A DNA stretch of 6,301 bases from Lachnoclostridium sp. UBA6558 (GCA_002434335.1 DJJW01000009.1:34668-40968), one strand, 5' to 3'. Positions 1-6,156 are shown, numbered from the stretch's first letter. Numbers and translations are program-made. The notes: generated from the sequence alone by a model not told the origin.

Positions 1-962
1 TCCAGCAAATATTTATTAACCTCTGGGTTATTGGTGTTTAATGTAGGCATCCGGGGTGTAAATGCAAAGGAATAAAAGGAGCCGTCCTTTGTATTATGCA
101 AGCCTTTATCAAAAGGCCACTTGTTAATCATAAACCAGTTATAATATTTCGATTCAGGACCATGCTCTAATACATCAAGCCATGGTGCAAAGCTTTTACC
201 GCAATGATTAAATACACCATCCAGCATAATACGGATTCCTTTTTCATGGGCTTTATCAACAAGGTCTTTAAATACCTTTTCATCGCCAAAATGAGGATCG
301 ATCTTCCTATAATCTGTTGTGTCGTACTTATGACTGCTTCCTGCCTCAAAAATAGGGGTTAGATATATTCCGTTGATTCCTAAATCCTGTAAATAATCCA
401 GACGATCAATGATTCCCTGTAAATCACCGCCATAGAACTCTTCATTGGTGACCCTGTGAAAACCCCAGGGTTTTGTACCTTCCGGATCGTTGCCTGTATC
501 TCCATTGCAAAAACGCTCAGGGAATATCTGATACCATACCGTATTATTTACCCAGTCAGGCGTTGTGTTAATATCAATTGCATTCATCCATGGAAAGGTA
601 AAGTATGACAAGCTTTTTCCCTGGTGATTCATCTCATGTTCCGTATAAAATCCATCTTCAAAATAGTAAATAGATTGGTTCCCACTGACTAATTTGAAAT
701 AATATTTGCATCTTTTATACTGTGGCTTTACTGTTGTAGTCCACCAGATATGACGGGTTAAATTTTTCTTATATATGATTTCTTCCTCTACGCCGCTCCA
801 CTTCCAGTTTCCTCCGAGAATTCCATTTTCAAAGGGATCGCCGTAATAGATATAAACTCTCTCAATATCATGACCTGTTTTTAAATTAATTATAAGGTCC
901 TCTTCATTTAACGGATAACTGTAATTATCTGAGGTTCTATGGTAAACTGCTTCTAATTTCAT
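1..962 (-). CDS. GH13 neopullulanase/cyclomaltodextrinase-type alpha-glucan hydrolase, 5' part
   Basis: This is the first 320 codons of a glycoside hydrolase family 13 enzyme; the rest lies beyond the left edge. Residues 1 to about 120 look like the beta-sandwich N-terminal domain (CBM34 type) of neopullulanases, cyclomaltodextrinases and maltogenic amylases. The TIM barrel follows, with YQIFPERFCNGD (144-155), GGD (178-180), HKYDTTDY (211-218), conserved region I DGVFNH (248-253) and MPTLN (305-309). MPTLN is close to the MPKLN region V signature that marks the neopullulanase subfamily (GH13_20). The catalytic Asp and Glu of regions II to IV are not visible, so activity and exact substrate (cyclodextrin, pullulan or maltodextrin) cannot be settled. 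There is no signal peptide, so it should act in the cytoplasm on imported oligosaccharides. The start at 962 is supported by AAAGGAG five to six bases upstream. The neighbouring repressor gene and the operator at 1046-1069 point to control by sugar availability. Confidence 0.93.
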   Translation of the reverse strand, partial: MKLEAVYHRTSDNYSYPLNEEDLIINLKTGHDIERVYIYYGDPFENGILGGNWKWSGVEEEIIYKKNLTRHIWWTTTVKPQYKRCKYYFKLVSGNQSIYYFEDGFYTEHEMNHQGKSLSYFTFPWMNAIDINTTPDWVNNTVWYQIFPERFCNGDTGNDPEGTKPWGFHRVTNEEFYGGDLQGIIDRLDYLQDLGINGIYLTPIFEAGSSHKYDTTDYRKIDPHFGDEKVFKDLVDKAHEKGIRIMLDGVFNHCGKSFAPWLDVLEHGPESKYYNWFMINKWPFDKGLHNTKDGSFYSFAFTPRMPTLNTNNPEVNKYLL

Positions 963-1045
963 CTAATCTCCTTTGTCACTTACAATACCAAAGTCAAATC
1001 GGTTTATATTATTAGCTTTCATATAAATATCCGGTTATCAAAACA

Positions 1046-1069
1046 ATTACAGAAAACGGTTTCCGTAAT
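1046..1069. promoter_or_regulatory. LacI-family operator upstream of the GH13 gene
   Basis: A 24 bp imperfect inverted repeat centred on CG at 1057/1058 pairs 10 of 12 positions per arm. Its core GAAAACGGTTTC (1052-1063) is identical to the core of the second site at 2112-2123. This is the classical LacI/GalR-type operator shape (AANCGNTT). It lies between the repressor stop codon and the GH13 start, downstream of the candidate promoter at 1081-1110, where bound repressor would block initiation or elongation. The core also fits the inner 12 positions of the CcpA cre consensus, so catabolite control is an alternative or additional reading. Binding by the adjacent repressor is inferred. Confidence 0.75.
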
Positions 1070-1080
1070 GCTATGAAAAA

Positions 1081-1110
1081 ATTATATAGATATTACCCTT
1101 TATTTTTGAA
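1081..1110 (-). promoter_or_regulatory. Candidate sigma-A promoter for the GH13 gene
   Basis: On the minus strand a perfect TATAAT (1086-1081) is preceded after 18 bases by TTCAAA (1110-1105), four of six matches to the -35 consensus. The predicted transcript would begin near 1073-1075, just before the operator at 1046-1069, which copies the layout of the repressor gene's own promoter. The -35 box lies inside the last codons of the repressor gene. In such AT-rich DNA a TATAAT alone is weak evidence; read-through from the repressor promoter could also transcribe the GH13 gene because no terminator is visible between them. Confidence 0.4.
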
Positions 1111-2095
1111 TGACATCCATATAATCGATTCTGCATACCTCATAAGGTATTTCTGTATGCTGGCCTTTTTCGCCGTCTAATAATTTTTTTAACTCGTCAA
1201 ATGCCTGTTTGGATTTCAGATTAAAATTCTGCTTCACTGTATTCATGGCTATCTTGGTGTAACCCATTAATCTTATTCCGTCAAATCCGCTGACCGGCCT
1301 GAATATATCCAGCTCTGTAAGTGCAAATACAGCTCCAATGGCCATAAGATCAGATGCACATACGATAGCATTTATTTTCCTGGCATGGTTTAATGTAATT
1401 TCCCTGGCCTTGTATTCATTGAAATCGCCATACTTTACAATCAGCTCAAAACCATACTCGTCTTTCAGCTTCTTCATGGCATCCAGTCTTTGATTGGTTA
1501 TATATCCGCCCGCACCGCCTGCTATATATAAAACTTTATCAATATATTCATTCTCATCGAAAGTCTTTTTCGCAACATCATATTGGGCTGAGAATTGGTC
1601 TATAGACACGGAGGAGGTCCTGTCATTTATAATCGGTGAATCAACTAAGACACAGAAAAATTCTTGTTTTTCTATTATTTTATATAAATTCTTATTCTCT
1701 ATTGATAAATTGTATATAATTAAGCAATTAATTCTCTGAGACTTAAGATAAGCAGTTACTTGTTTGTAATTCATTTCATCAAACTGAGAACTGAAAAAGG
1801 TTACCACTTCCAAGTGATACTCTTTCGCTTTTTCAAAAGCACCAGTCAGATATTGCATGCTGATTTCATCGACAAATTGGCTATTGTGGCGAATATCAAC
1901 AATTAAACCTACGCGATTAAATTCTTTCTTAGACAGGGAAATTGCTACTGAATTAGGAACATAACCCAACTCCTCTACTGCCTTCTCGACTTTTAATCTA
2001 GTTTCGTTACTAACAAGGCTATAATTGTTTAAAACTTTAGATACCGTTGATTTTGCTACTCCGGCTCTTTTTGCCACATCATTTATCGATACCAT
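1100..2095 (-). CDS. LacI/GalR-family transcriptional repressor, probably of the maltodextrin module
   Basis: A 331-residue LacI-family regulator, full length for the family. The N-terminal helix-turn-helix is canonical (IND-VAKRAGVAKSTVSKVLNN, about residues 4-24), followed by a hinge with VPNSVAISL (46-54), the segment that inserts in the minor groove at the operator centre. Residues from about 61 (RVGLIVDI) form the periplasmic-binding-protein-like sugar-sensing domain, including INAIVCASDLMAIGA (241-255) and SGFDGI (269-274). The likely start is the ATG at 2095, seven bases after AGGAGG (2108-2103); an in-frame TTG one codon upstream would leave only four bases and is less likely. It is upstream of, and co-directional with, the GH13 gene at a distance of 137 bp. 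Paired operators in front of both genes suggest it represses itself and that gene and is released by a maltodextrin-type ligand. The ligand is inferred from context, not from the sequence of the pocket. Confidence 0.93.
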   Translation of the reverse strand: MVSINDVAKRAGVAKSTVSKVLNNYSLVSNETRLKVEKAVEELGYVPNSVAISLSKKEFNRVGLIVDIRHNSQFVDEISMQYLTGAFEKAKEYHLEVVTFFSSQFDEMNYKQVTAYLKSQRINCLIIYNLSIENKNLYKIIEKQEFFCVLVDSPIINDRTSSVSIDQFSAQYDVAKKTFDENEYIDKVLYIAGGAGGYITNQRLDAMKKLKDEYGFELIVKYGDFNEYKAREITLNHARKINAIVCASDLMAIGAVFALTELDIFRPVSGFDGIRLMGYTKIAMNTVKQNFNLKSKQAFDELKKLLDGEKGQHTEIPYEVCRIDYMDVIQK

Positions 2096-2109
2096 CAATT
2101 TGCCTCCTG

Positions 2110-2125
2110 CGGAAAACGGTTTCTG
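2110..2125. promoter_or_regulatory. LacI-family operator upstream of the repressor gene
   Basis: A 16 bp imperfect inverted repeat centred on CG at 2117/2118, with six of eight positions paired per arm. Its inner 12 bases (2112-2123, GAAAACGGTTTC) are identical to those of the site before the GH13 gene, and the whole 16-mers agree at 14 positions. It starts about seven bases after the -10 box of the promoter at 2133-2161 and ends one base before the Shine-Dalgarno sequence, so bound protein would cover the start of transcription. This is the expected arrangement for autorepression. A CcpA cre site is the alternative. Confidence 0.78.
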
Positions 2126-2132
2126 TACTATT

Positions 2133-2161
2133 ACTATATAACTCTTTTACTCTTCTGTCAA
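2133..2161 (-). promoter_or_regulatory. Strong sigma-A promoter of the LacI-family repressor gene
   Basis: On the minus strand a perfect -35 box TTGACA (2161-2156) is separated by exactly 17 bases from TATAGT (2138-2133), five of six matches to the -10 consensus. Transcription should begin near 2126-2127, giving a leader of about 31 bases that is nearly filled by the operator and the AGGAGG ribosome binding site. This is the best promoter in the window. Confidence 0.85.
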
Positions 2162-2569
2162 TGGATTTTTATAATTTTATATACTTTATATTTGTTTTAA
2201 CTTACTTTTTTTAGTAAATATTAATATACTGCCAAAATACAGTTGATATCATAAAGTAATTTCCTTAACTGCTGGATGCTAGATGATTACCTGGAGCTTA
2301 TTTCGGATGAAATTTTTCTTTCTATCAGCATAGGTAAGGTGACCTTAAAAAATCAACTAAGAATATATTAACAGGTAATGGACTGAAGCTGTACTCATTG
2401 CGCATGGAATGGGGTTCAAATAAGAATTTACCTATTGTAATGTAGATTTTTTCGGTTTATACTTTTGTTATATTCAAAGGTGTGTGTTTAAGGGATTTAT
2501 ATATGAGAAGCTTAACACGGATAATAAAATTACTTTAAAATAAATAAGTTTGGGGTATTGAGTAAATTT
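2162..2569. other. Intergenic stretch without a convincing gene
   Basis: No gene, RNA gene or clear regulatory site could be supported here. The outer parts are very AT-rich. The centre (about 2262-2443) is less so and contains two short open stretches in different frames on the plus strand: one of 31 codons from the ATG at 2276 to the stop at 2369-2371, and one ending in RMEWGSNKNLPIVM at about 2443. Neither has a Shine-Dalgarno sequence or a recognisable family. They could be remnants of a decayed gene or chance openings. Confidence 0.5.
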
Positions 2570-2789
2570 GAAATTTAATAGTTTAATAGATAAGATTTTA
2601 ATAAGCTTGTGATTTTAAGTAGGTTTCAGATTCAGATTTCCAAAAGTTTCGAGATTTTAATAGTTTATAGATTTTAAAAGGTTGAGAATTTAATTGGCTC
2701 GAGGCTTTTAATAAGTTTAAAAATCTAAGTAGTCTTGAGGCTTTAAATAAGTTTGAAAATCTAAGTAGGTTTGAGTAATTAGAGAATTT
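2570..2789. repeat. Degenerate AT-rich tandem repeat, units of 17-18 bp
   Basis: About a dozen imperfect head-to-tail copies of a 17-18 base unit resembling GAGATTTTAATAAGGTTT. The clearest copies are at 2609-2626, 2650-2666, 2667-2683, 2684-2700, 2701-2718, 2719-2736, 2737-2754, 2755-2772 and 2773-2789. The last part is organised as two 36 bp double units, 2701-2736 and 2737-2772, identical at 32 of 36 positions; the left end has drifted more. It is a direct repeat without unique spacers, so it is not a CRISPR array. One plus-strand frame stays open from 2686 to 2775 across the best units, but without a start codon or ribosome binding site. It lies just upstream of the second LacI gene. The role is unknown; it may be a decaying minisatellite. 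Confidence 0.7.
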
Positions 2790-2802
2790 GTGAATTAAAT
2801 AT

Positions 2803-2814
2803 GATTAATTAATC
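2803..2814. promoter_or_regulatory. Perfect 12 bp AT-rich palindrome upstream of the second LacI gene
   Basis: GATTAATTAATC is a perfect inverted repeat ending 48 bases before the start codon at 2863. It could be a regulator binding site, possibly autoregulatory. It lacks the central CG usual for LacI-family operators, and palindromes of this kind can arise by chance in such AT-rich sequence. Confidence 0.25.
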
Positions 2815-2862
2815 TGAGAAATTAACAATTACAATAAGATAACCAGGAGAGACATATAATTC

Positions 2863-3876
2863 ATGGCTACTATAAAAGATATTGCAAATAAACTTGGCAT
2901 AGCAGTCAGTACCGTATCCAAGGGTTTAAACGGTGCCAGCGACATCAGCAATGATATGCGTCAGCTGGTACTGGACACTGCTGTGGAAATGGGTTATGCG
3001 ACAAAGAAAATGCGAACCACTACCACACGTAAAGTATGTATTTTTATTGAGAATATGGACTATGAAAACATCGATCAGTTTGGGTATGACATAATCGTAG
3101 GATTTAAGTTATCTGCTGCCAGAAGGCATTGGGAGGTAACTGTGATTCCCTCAAGCCTTACTCTTCAAACAGACGAAAAATATGATACCTATATGCTGAA
3201 GAACGGATACAGCGGAGCATTTTTTCTTGGCTTTACCCTACACGACGACTGGGTAGTGCAGCTAAACAAGACCACGGTGCCTACAGTTCTACTTGATAAT
3301 TATATTGAAAGAAACAATCATGTAGGTTATGTGGGAACGGACAGCGAAGAAGGGATTGACCTTGCAGTTGACCATCTAAAAGAATTGGGACATAAAAAGA
3401 TTGCGTTTCTCAACGGCTCCAAAAACTCCATGGTATCCGATCAGCGTTATACTGCTTTTGTAAACAGCATGAATAAGCACAACCTCATTCCGGAAGAAAA
3501 CCTCATTGAATATGGTTATTATGTTCCAGACTGTGCCAAATACCATGTTCCATCTTTTCTAAAAAACGGGGCTACTGCGATAATCTGCGCCAGTGACCTT
3601 ATCGCTTCTGGTGTTATAACAGAAGTAACAGAACAGGGGCTTAAAGTCCCGGAGGATATCAGTGTTATAGGCTTTGATGATCTTCCCATTGCCACTCAGC
3701 TCTCTCCGGCACTGACTACCATCAGACAGGATAGGGTGGATTTGGGAAAGAGTGCTTTCCTGTTGCTGGACGGGCTTATACACCATATAACCACCAGTAA
3801 ACTGCTTCTCAGAGCCAAATTTATGAAACGTCAATCCACTGCCATATGCAAAGAAAGAACCCGTGAGGAGAATTAA
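2863..3876 (+). CDS. LacI/GalR-family transcriptional regulator, target unknown
   Basis: A 337-residue LacI-family regulator. The N-terminal helix-turn-helix is clear (ATIKDIANKLGIAVSTVSKG, residues 2-21, then LNGASDIS). The sugar-binding domain starts near residue 57 (KVCIFIENM) and includes HKKIAFLNG (177-185), ATAIICASDLIASG (237-250), VPEDISVIGFDDLPIA (262-277) and LTTIRQDR (284-291), all typical of the family. The link between the domains, about residues 44-56 (GYATKKMRTTTTR), lacks the usual PN..A..L hinge. The ATG at 2863 is the only in-frame start because a stop codon lies two codons upstream; AGGAG at 2845-2849 is 13 bases away, longer than ideal, so translation may be modest. It is divergent from the first repressor and convergent with fliS, and no metabolic gene lies beside it, so its regulon cannot be read from this window. 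Its last codons form part of the terminator hairpin. Confidence 0.92.
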   Translation: MATIKDIANKLGIAVSTVSKGLNGASDISNDMRQLVLDTAVEMGYATKKMRTTTTRKVCIFIENMDYENIDQFGYDIIVGFKLSAARRHWEVTVIPSSLTLQTDEKYDTYMLKNGYSGAFFLGFTLHDDWVVQLNKTTVPTVLLDNYIERNNHVGYVGTDSEEGIDLAVDHLKELGHKKIAFLNGSKNSMVSDQRYTAFVNSMNKHNLIPEENLIEYGYYVPDCAKYHVPSFLKNGATAIICASDLIASGVITEVTEQGLKVPEDISVIGFDDLPIATQLSPALTTIRQDRVDLGKSAFLLLDGLIHHITTSKLLLRAKFMKRQSTAICKERTREEN

Positions 3877-3898
3877 TATTTTCTCTAACGGGTTCTTT
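3854..3898. terminator. Intrinsic terminator between convergent genes, probably bidirectional
   Basis: An 11 bp perfect stem pairs AAAGAACCCGT (3854-3864) with ACGGGTTCTTT (3888-3898), with a smaller inner stem GAGAA/TTCTC (3868-3872 with 3881-3885). On the plus strand the 3' arm runs into TTTTATTTATAT, making a good Rho-independent terminator for the LacI-family gene, whose stop codon (3874-3876) is inside the loop. On the minus strand the 3' arm is followed by CTTTGC after TTCTTT, a poorer tract, but no other hairpin follows fliS, so it may also end the flagellin-fliS transcript. Confidence 0.85.
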
Positions 3899-4002
3899 TA
3901 TTTATATTACTATACTGATTTGAACATCAAATGACCTTTTTATATAAATTGCCTGTTGAACATATAAACACAAGTCCTCTATCTTTTATGTCATTATATT
4001 TA

Positions 4003-4482
4003 TTACGCCTTAAAACCTCTGTTAACCTGATTCGGATCGACATAGGTCTCGTTTAACACTCCTCTACCATAGGTGAGTCCAGCATATATCTGCCCGGTAT
4101 TTCGCATGACCGGACCGGATTTGTCTTCTTTCGCAATTCCTTCAAAGCCTTTCATTAATATCTGAAGGACTTCTTCCGCATCCTGTAAGGGCTTCCTCTC
4201 CATTTGGTACTGTGCATCCACCAAAGCTTTATTTATAAAGATATATAGGCTCATTAAGTTCAGGGATATATCATAGGCATAATCAAGGGAGGACATCAGT
4301 TCATTTAAGAATTTCTGCCCATGCTTGATATCGTGTTTAAAGCCTTCTGTTTCTCCATTACTTAGTTTTTCCTTTGCTGATTGAATATCTGATAGAATGA
4401 CTTCATACATAATTACAATCAGTTCTGTTTTGGAAGCCTGCGTAATTCTGGCTGCAAAGGATTTTGCTAGTTCCTTTTCCAT
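4003..4482 (-). CDS. fliS: Flagellin export chaperone FliS
   Basis: A 159-residue protein with FliS features. FliS binds the C-terminal end of newly made flagellin in the cytoplasm, prevents premature polymerisation and delivers it to the flagellar export apparatus. The segments SKTELIVIMYEVILSDIQSA (17-36) and the helix around LNELMSSLDYAYDISLNLMS (59-78) followed by LYIFINKALVDA (79-90) match the family's helical bundle. Proteins of the family are usually about 120-140 residues, so the tail after residue 125 (MRNTGQIYAGLTYGRGV and on to FKA) is an extension. The start at 4482 follows AAAGGAG (4500-4494) by 11 bases. It lies 263 bp downstream of flagellin on the same strand, the usual pairing of client and chaperone, and probably shares its transcript. 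The family call rests on pattern and context, since FliS sequences diverge strongly. Confidence 0.85.
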   Translation of the reverse strand: MEKELAKSFAARITQASKTELIVIMYEVILSDIQSAKEKLSNGETEGFKHDIKHGQKFLNELMSSLDYAYDISLNLMSLYIFINKALVDAQYQMERKPLQDAEEVLQILMKGFEGIAKEDKSGPVMRNTGQIYAGLTYGRGVLNETYVDPNQVNRGFKA

Positions 4483-4745
4483 TCCTGTTACTGCTCCTTT
4501 CTAGGGCGCAAGTAAAAACTTCCTATATTGAATAGTCAGTTCTTCAAATGTGATGACCAAGACGAATTCTGGAGTGCTGTAAACCACTTATACTGAGCTG
4601 AAGGTTCCGCTAATGGGAGGCAAGGCACAATTCCGGAAACGTAGTGGTATTACGTTCTATAATTGCAACGCGGTATCCCCAAAAGGGAAGCATTCTGAAC
4701 GGTGCAATAAGTTTTCAGACACGTCCTATAAAAATATACAGGTTA
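4483..4745. other. Flagellin-fliS spacer with several predicted hairpins
   Basis: This 263 bp spacer is less AT-rich than the other intergenic DNA in the window. Read on the minus strand (the direction of transcription) it has possible stems TCTGAA/TTCAGA, ATTGCA/TGCAAT enclosing TTCCC-TTTT-GGGGA, AACGTA/TACGTT with a seven-base loop (about 4636-4654), and TTCCG/CGGAA enclosing the next 24 bases. No T-tract follows them, so none is a standard terminator. A minus-strand frame over about 4719-4585 is open except for a single TAG but has no convincing start. It may be a structured leader or processing region for fliS, a dispersed intergenic repeat, or a decayed insertion; the sequence alone does not decide. 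Confidence 0.45.
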
Positions 4746-6140
4746 TTAGCCCTGAAGCAGAGATAACACCGTCTGTGGTCTTTCATTTGCTTGAGCAAGC
4801 ATAGAGGTTCCCGCCTGAGCAAGAACGTTCATCTGGGTATATGTGGCCATTTCCTTTGCCATATCCACATCTTCAATACGGGAGAGAGCTTCTGTCATAT
4901 TTTCAGAAGTTGTATCCAAATTTGAGATGGAGTGCTCCAGACGGTTCTGATAAGCACCTAATTTAGCACGTATTGATGTTACTAAATTATTGGCATCATC
5001 AAAAATAGAAATTGCTGCTTCCGCACCTTCCTGTGTACAGATGTTTACCATGCTAATACCCAGTGTATCAGGATTAACCTTGGGCAGTCTTACCTCCATC
5101 GTCTGACTCTCATTCGCACCAATCTGTAATTTCATAGGACCAGAATCAAGTACAGTTGCTGTTGTACTTCCTGTTGCTTTTACATCAAAGATCATTTCAA
5201 ACCCATTTGTGTCAGAAATGGTCACAAAGTTTCCTTTAGAGGAAACAGTAGCTGTTGATGCAAAATTAGTTCCCCAGGTAGCTGCCATAACAGTATCTTT
5301 ACCCTGCGCTTGGGTATGTGTGCTTGGCTTTACACTGGCATCAATATTTAGATAAGAGGCAAGTGCGGCATTTCCTACATTAATCTCGATTTTCTTATCG
5401 CTGCCATACTCCTTCGTTGTGAAAATGAGCTCACCGGAAGCACCTTTTTTACACTCTATATTAGCATTGTCACTGAGATCCCTGATTTTCTCATATACCA
5501 TATCAGGTGTATCACCTTCTTCAATCTTAACCTCATTTCCATTAATATTAAATACACCAGCCTGTGTAGCAGTAATATTTGTTGTTCCCATAGCTGCGGA
5601 GCCGGAATATGTTGCTTGTGTAGCAACTGCGGAGACATTAATAGTGTAGGTTTTACTTGGAACGGTATCAGAGACAGATACCAGCTGTACATTTTGATCA
5701 CTTGTAAAGGACTGCCTGTCAATACTTCCATCCAGCAAAGTTTTTGTATTAAATTCTGTGGTATCAGAAATTCTTTGTATTTCCTCTTTTAACTGGTCAA
5801 TTTCTGCCTGTATGGACTTTCTGTCATCGATGGTGTTCGTACCATTGGAAGCCTGGACAGATAGCTCTCTCATTCTTTGTAGCATGGAATTCACTTCACT
5901 TAAGGCACCTTCTGCTGTCTGAATAATAGAAATACCGTCAGATGCATTTCTGGAAGCCTGTTCAAGTCCTGCTATCTGGGTCTTCATTTTCTGGGAAATA
6001 GCCATACCGGCAGCATCGTCAGCAGCTTTATTAATACGATATCCGGAAGAGAGCTTCTCCAGACTCTTATCAAGACTCTTGTTTGTTCTGTTCAGCATGT
6101 TGTTCGCTTTTAAAGCTGAAATATTATGATTAATTCTCAT
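4746..6140 (-). CDS. Flagellin, filament structural protein
   Basis: A complete 464-residue flagellin, the subunit of the extracellular flagellar filament. The conserved N-terminal D0/D1 region spans residues 1 to about 140 (MRINHNISALKANNMLNRTN, LSSGYRINKAADDAAGMAIS, ISIIQTAEGALSEVN) and the C-terminal D1/D0 region about 336 to 464, ending in QANERPQTVLSLLQG. The variable surface domain between them (about 142-335) contains a flagellin-IN type motif near 196-253 (VFNINGNEVKIEEGDTP and what follows). QRMRELSVQASNGTNT (88-103) matches the TLR5-recognised segment of Salmonella FliC. Two cysteines, C230 and C369, are unusual for a flagellin. The start at 6140 follows AAAGGAG by six bases. It has no signal peptide, as expected for type III flagellar export. 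It is 16 bp downstream of an unrecognised gene and upstream of fliS. The name hag or fliC would be used depending on the organism; I leave it blank. Confidence 0.97.
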   Translation of the reverse strand: MRINHNISALKANNMLNRTNKSLDKSLEKLSSGYRINKAADDAAGMAISQKMKTQIAGLEQASRNASDGISIIQTAEGALSEVNSMLQRMRELSVQASNGTNTIDDRKSIQAEIDQLKEEIQRISDTTEFNTKTLLDGSIDRQSFTSDQNVQLVSVSDTVPSKTYTINVSAVATQATYSGSAAMGTTNITATQAGVFNINGNEVKIEEGDTPDMVYEKIRDLSDNANIECKKGASGELIFTTKEYGSDKKIEINVGNAALASYLNIDASVKPSTHTQAQGKDTVMAATWGTNFASTATVSSKGNFVTISDTNGFEMIFDVKATGSTTATVLDSGPMKLQIGANESQTMEVRLPKVNPDTLGISMVNICTQEGAEAAISIFDDANNLVTSIRAKLGAYQNRLEHSISNLDTTSENMTEALSRIEDVDMAKEMATYTQMNVLAQAGTSMLAQANERPQTVLSLLQG

Positions 6141-6156
6141 TGATTTCTCCTTTTCC

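Noticed and set aside
167..349. Minus-strand open frame of 60 codons
   Set aside because: It is an alternative frame inside the GH13 gene, whose conserved motifs lie in the other frame.
1494..1739. Plus-strand open frame of 81 codons
   Set aside because: It is antisense within the first LacI gene, whose protein is clearly recognisable.
2096..2098. TTG as start codon of the first LacI gene
   Set aside because: Only four bases would separate it from AGGAGG, whereas the ATG at 2095 has seven and gives the usual MVSINDVA start.
2701..2772. CRISPR array
   Set aside because: The units are contiguous direct repeats with no unique spacers and no cas genes nearby.
2686..2775. Open frame across the tandem repeat as a small gene
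   Set aside because: There is no start codon or ribosome binding site, stops interrupt it on both sides, and unit length changes between 17 and 18 bases break the frame.
3559..3834. Minus-strand open frame of 91 codons
   Set aside because: It is antisense within the second LacI gene and resembles nothing.
4613..4804. Plus-strand open frame of 63 codons over the flagellin-fliS spacer
   Set aside because: It overlaps the flagellin 3' end on the opposite strand and has no recognisable family. GGGAGG precedes or overlaps its ATG too closely to act as a ribosome binding site.
5419..5731. Open frames on both strands inside the flagellin gene
   Set aside because: They overlap the variable domain of a confidently identified flagellin and have no supporting signals.
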